Assembly (NCBI RefSeq): GCF_963259705.1
Contig: NC_081846.1
Span: forward strand, 57,565,205 to 57,629,204
Length of the DNA stretch: 64,000 nt
DNA from: Myotis daubentonii
Lineage: Eukaryota > Chordata > Mammalia > Chiroptera > Vespertilionidae
Reading direction: 5' to 3'
In this document: positions 62,891 through 64,000 of the stretch, one piece after another
How the letters are laid out: the number at the start of each line of letters is the position of its first letter
Numbering within the stretch: the stretch's first letter is position 1
Translations under genes and position numbers: made by a program
The notes under the pieces: generated by a model
The model's input: only the letters and a program-made list of their open reading frames with translations
What the model was told of the DNA's origin: nothing
Database searches by the model: none

Positions 62891-64000
<1,110 letters not shown>

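Overview
This window is nuclear DNA of a placental mammal, almost certainly a vespertilionid (vesper) bat. It carries repeat types that together point to that family: Helitrons with a 5' end like TCCTATATAATAAAAGG and a 3' hairpin GTGCACGAATTTCGTGCAC followed by CTAG (HeliBat type), tRNA-derived VES SINEs with clean target-site duplications, and short hAT elements with 8-bp duplications. Older pan-mammalian repeats (L2, MIR, L1, MER5-like hAT, MaLR LTRs, a Tigger remnant) form the background.

Only two coding exons are supported, both on the + strand: 21902-22020 and 63825-63942. Both have AG/GT borders. They join in phase (2 nt + 1 nt) across a 41.8-kb intron into one unbroken, highly charged coiled-coil reading frame. 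I recognise this as the C-terminal part of CCDC148, from remembered family sequence, not from a search. Everything else is intron: the tail of the upstream intron (1-21901), the whole 41.8-kb intron, and the first 58 bases of the next. No promoter, CpG island, RNA gene or other protein gene is supported.

Layout. 1-10 kb: two full-length Helitrons plus one in reverse, a (GT)n array, degraded L1 and a MaLR LTR. 10-18 kb: two VES SINEs, an L1 ORF2 3' fragment, a long L2 copy, a second L2 split by a VES SINE, and a small Helitron. 18-20 kb: two back-to-back hairpins, then a 1.08-kb G/A/T tract with no C on the + strand. 20-33 kb: first exon, MIR, a GC-rich block with a cruciform and 34-bp tandem repeats, an MST-like LTR and two VES SINEs. 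33-46 kb: a 3'-truncated Helitron, a Tc1/mariner element resembling plant Stowaway/mariner elements, L2, L1 and hAT copies, and another Helitron. 46-56 kb: mostly unrecognised intron. 56-64 kb: a Helitron/hAT cluster, MER5-like pair, L2 with Tigger, VES SINE, MIR, then the second exon.

Most worth a second look are the Stowaway-like mariner at 37271-38200, whose transposase keeps its N- and C-terminal parts but has lost the catalytic core, and the pairs of convergent CTCF-like motifs carried inside several Helitrons.
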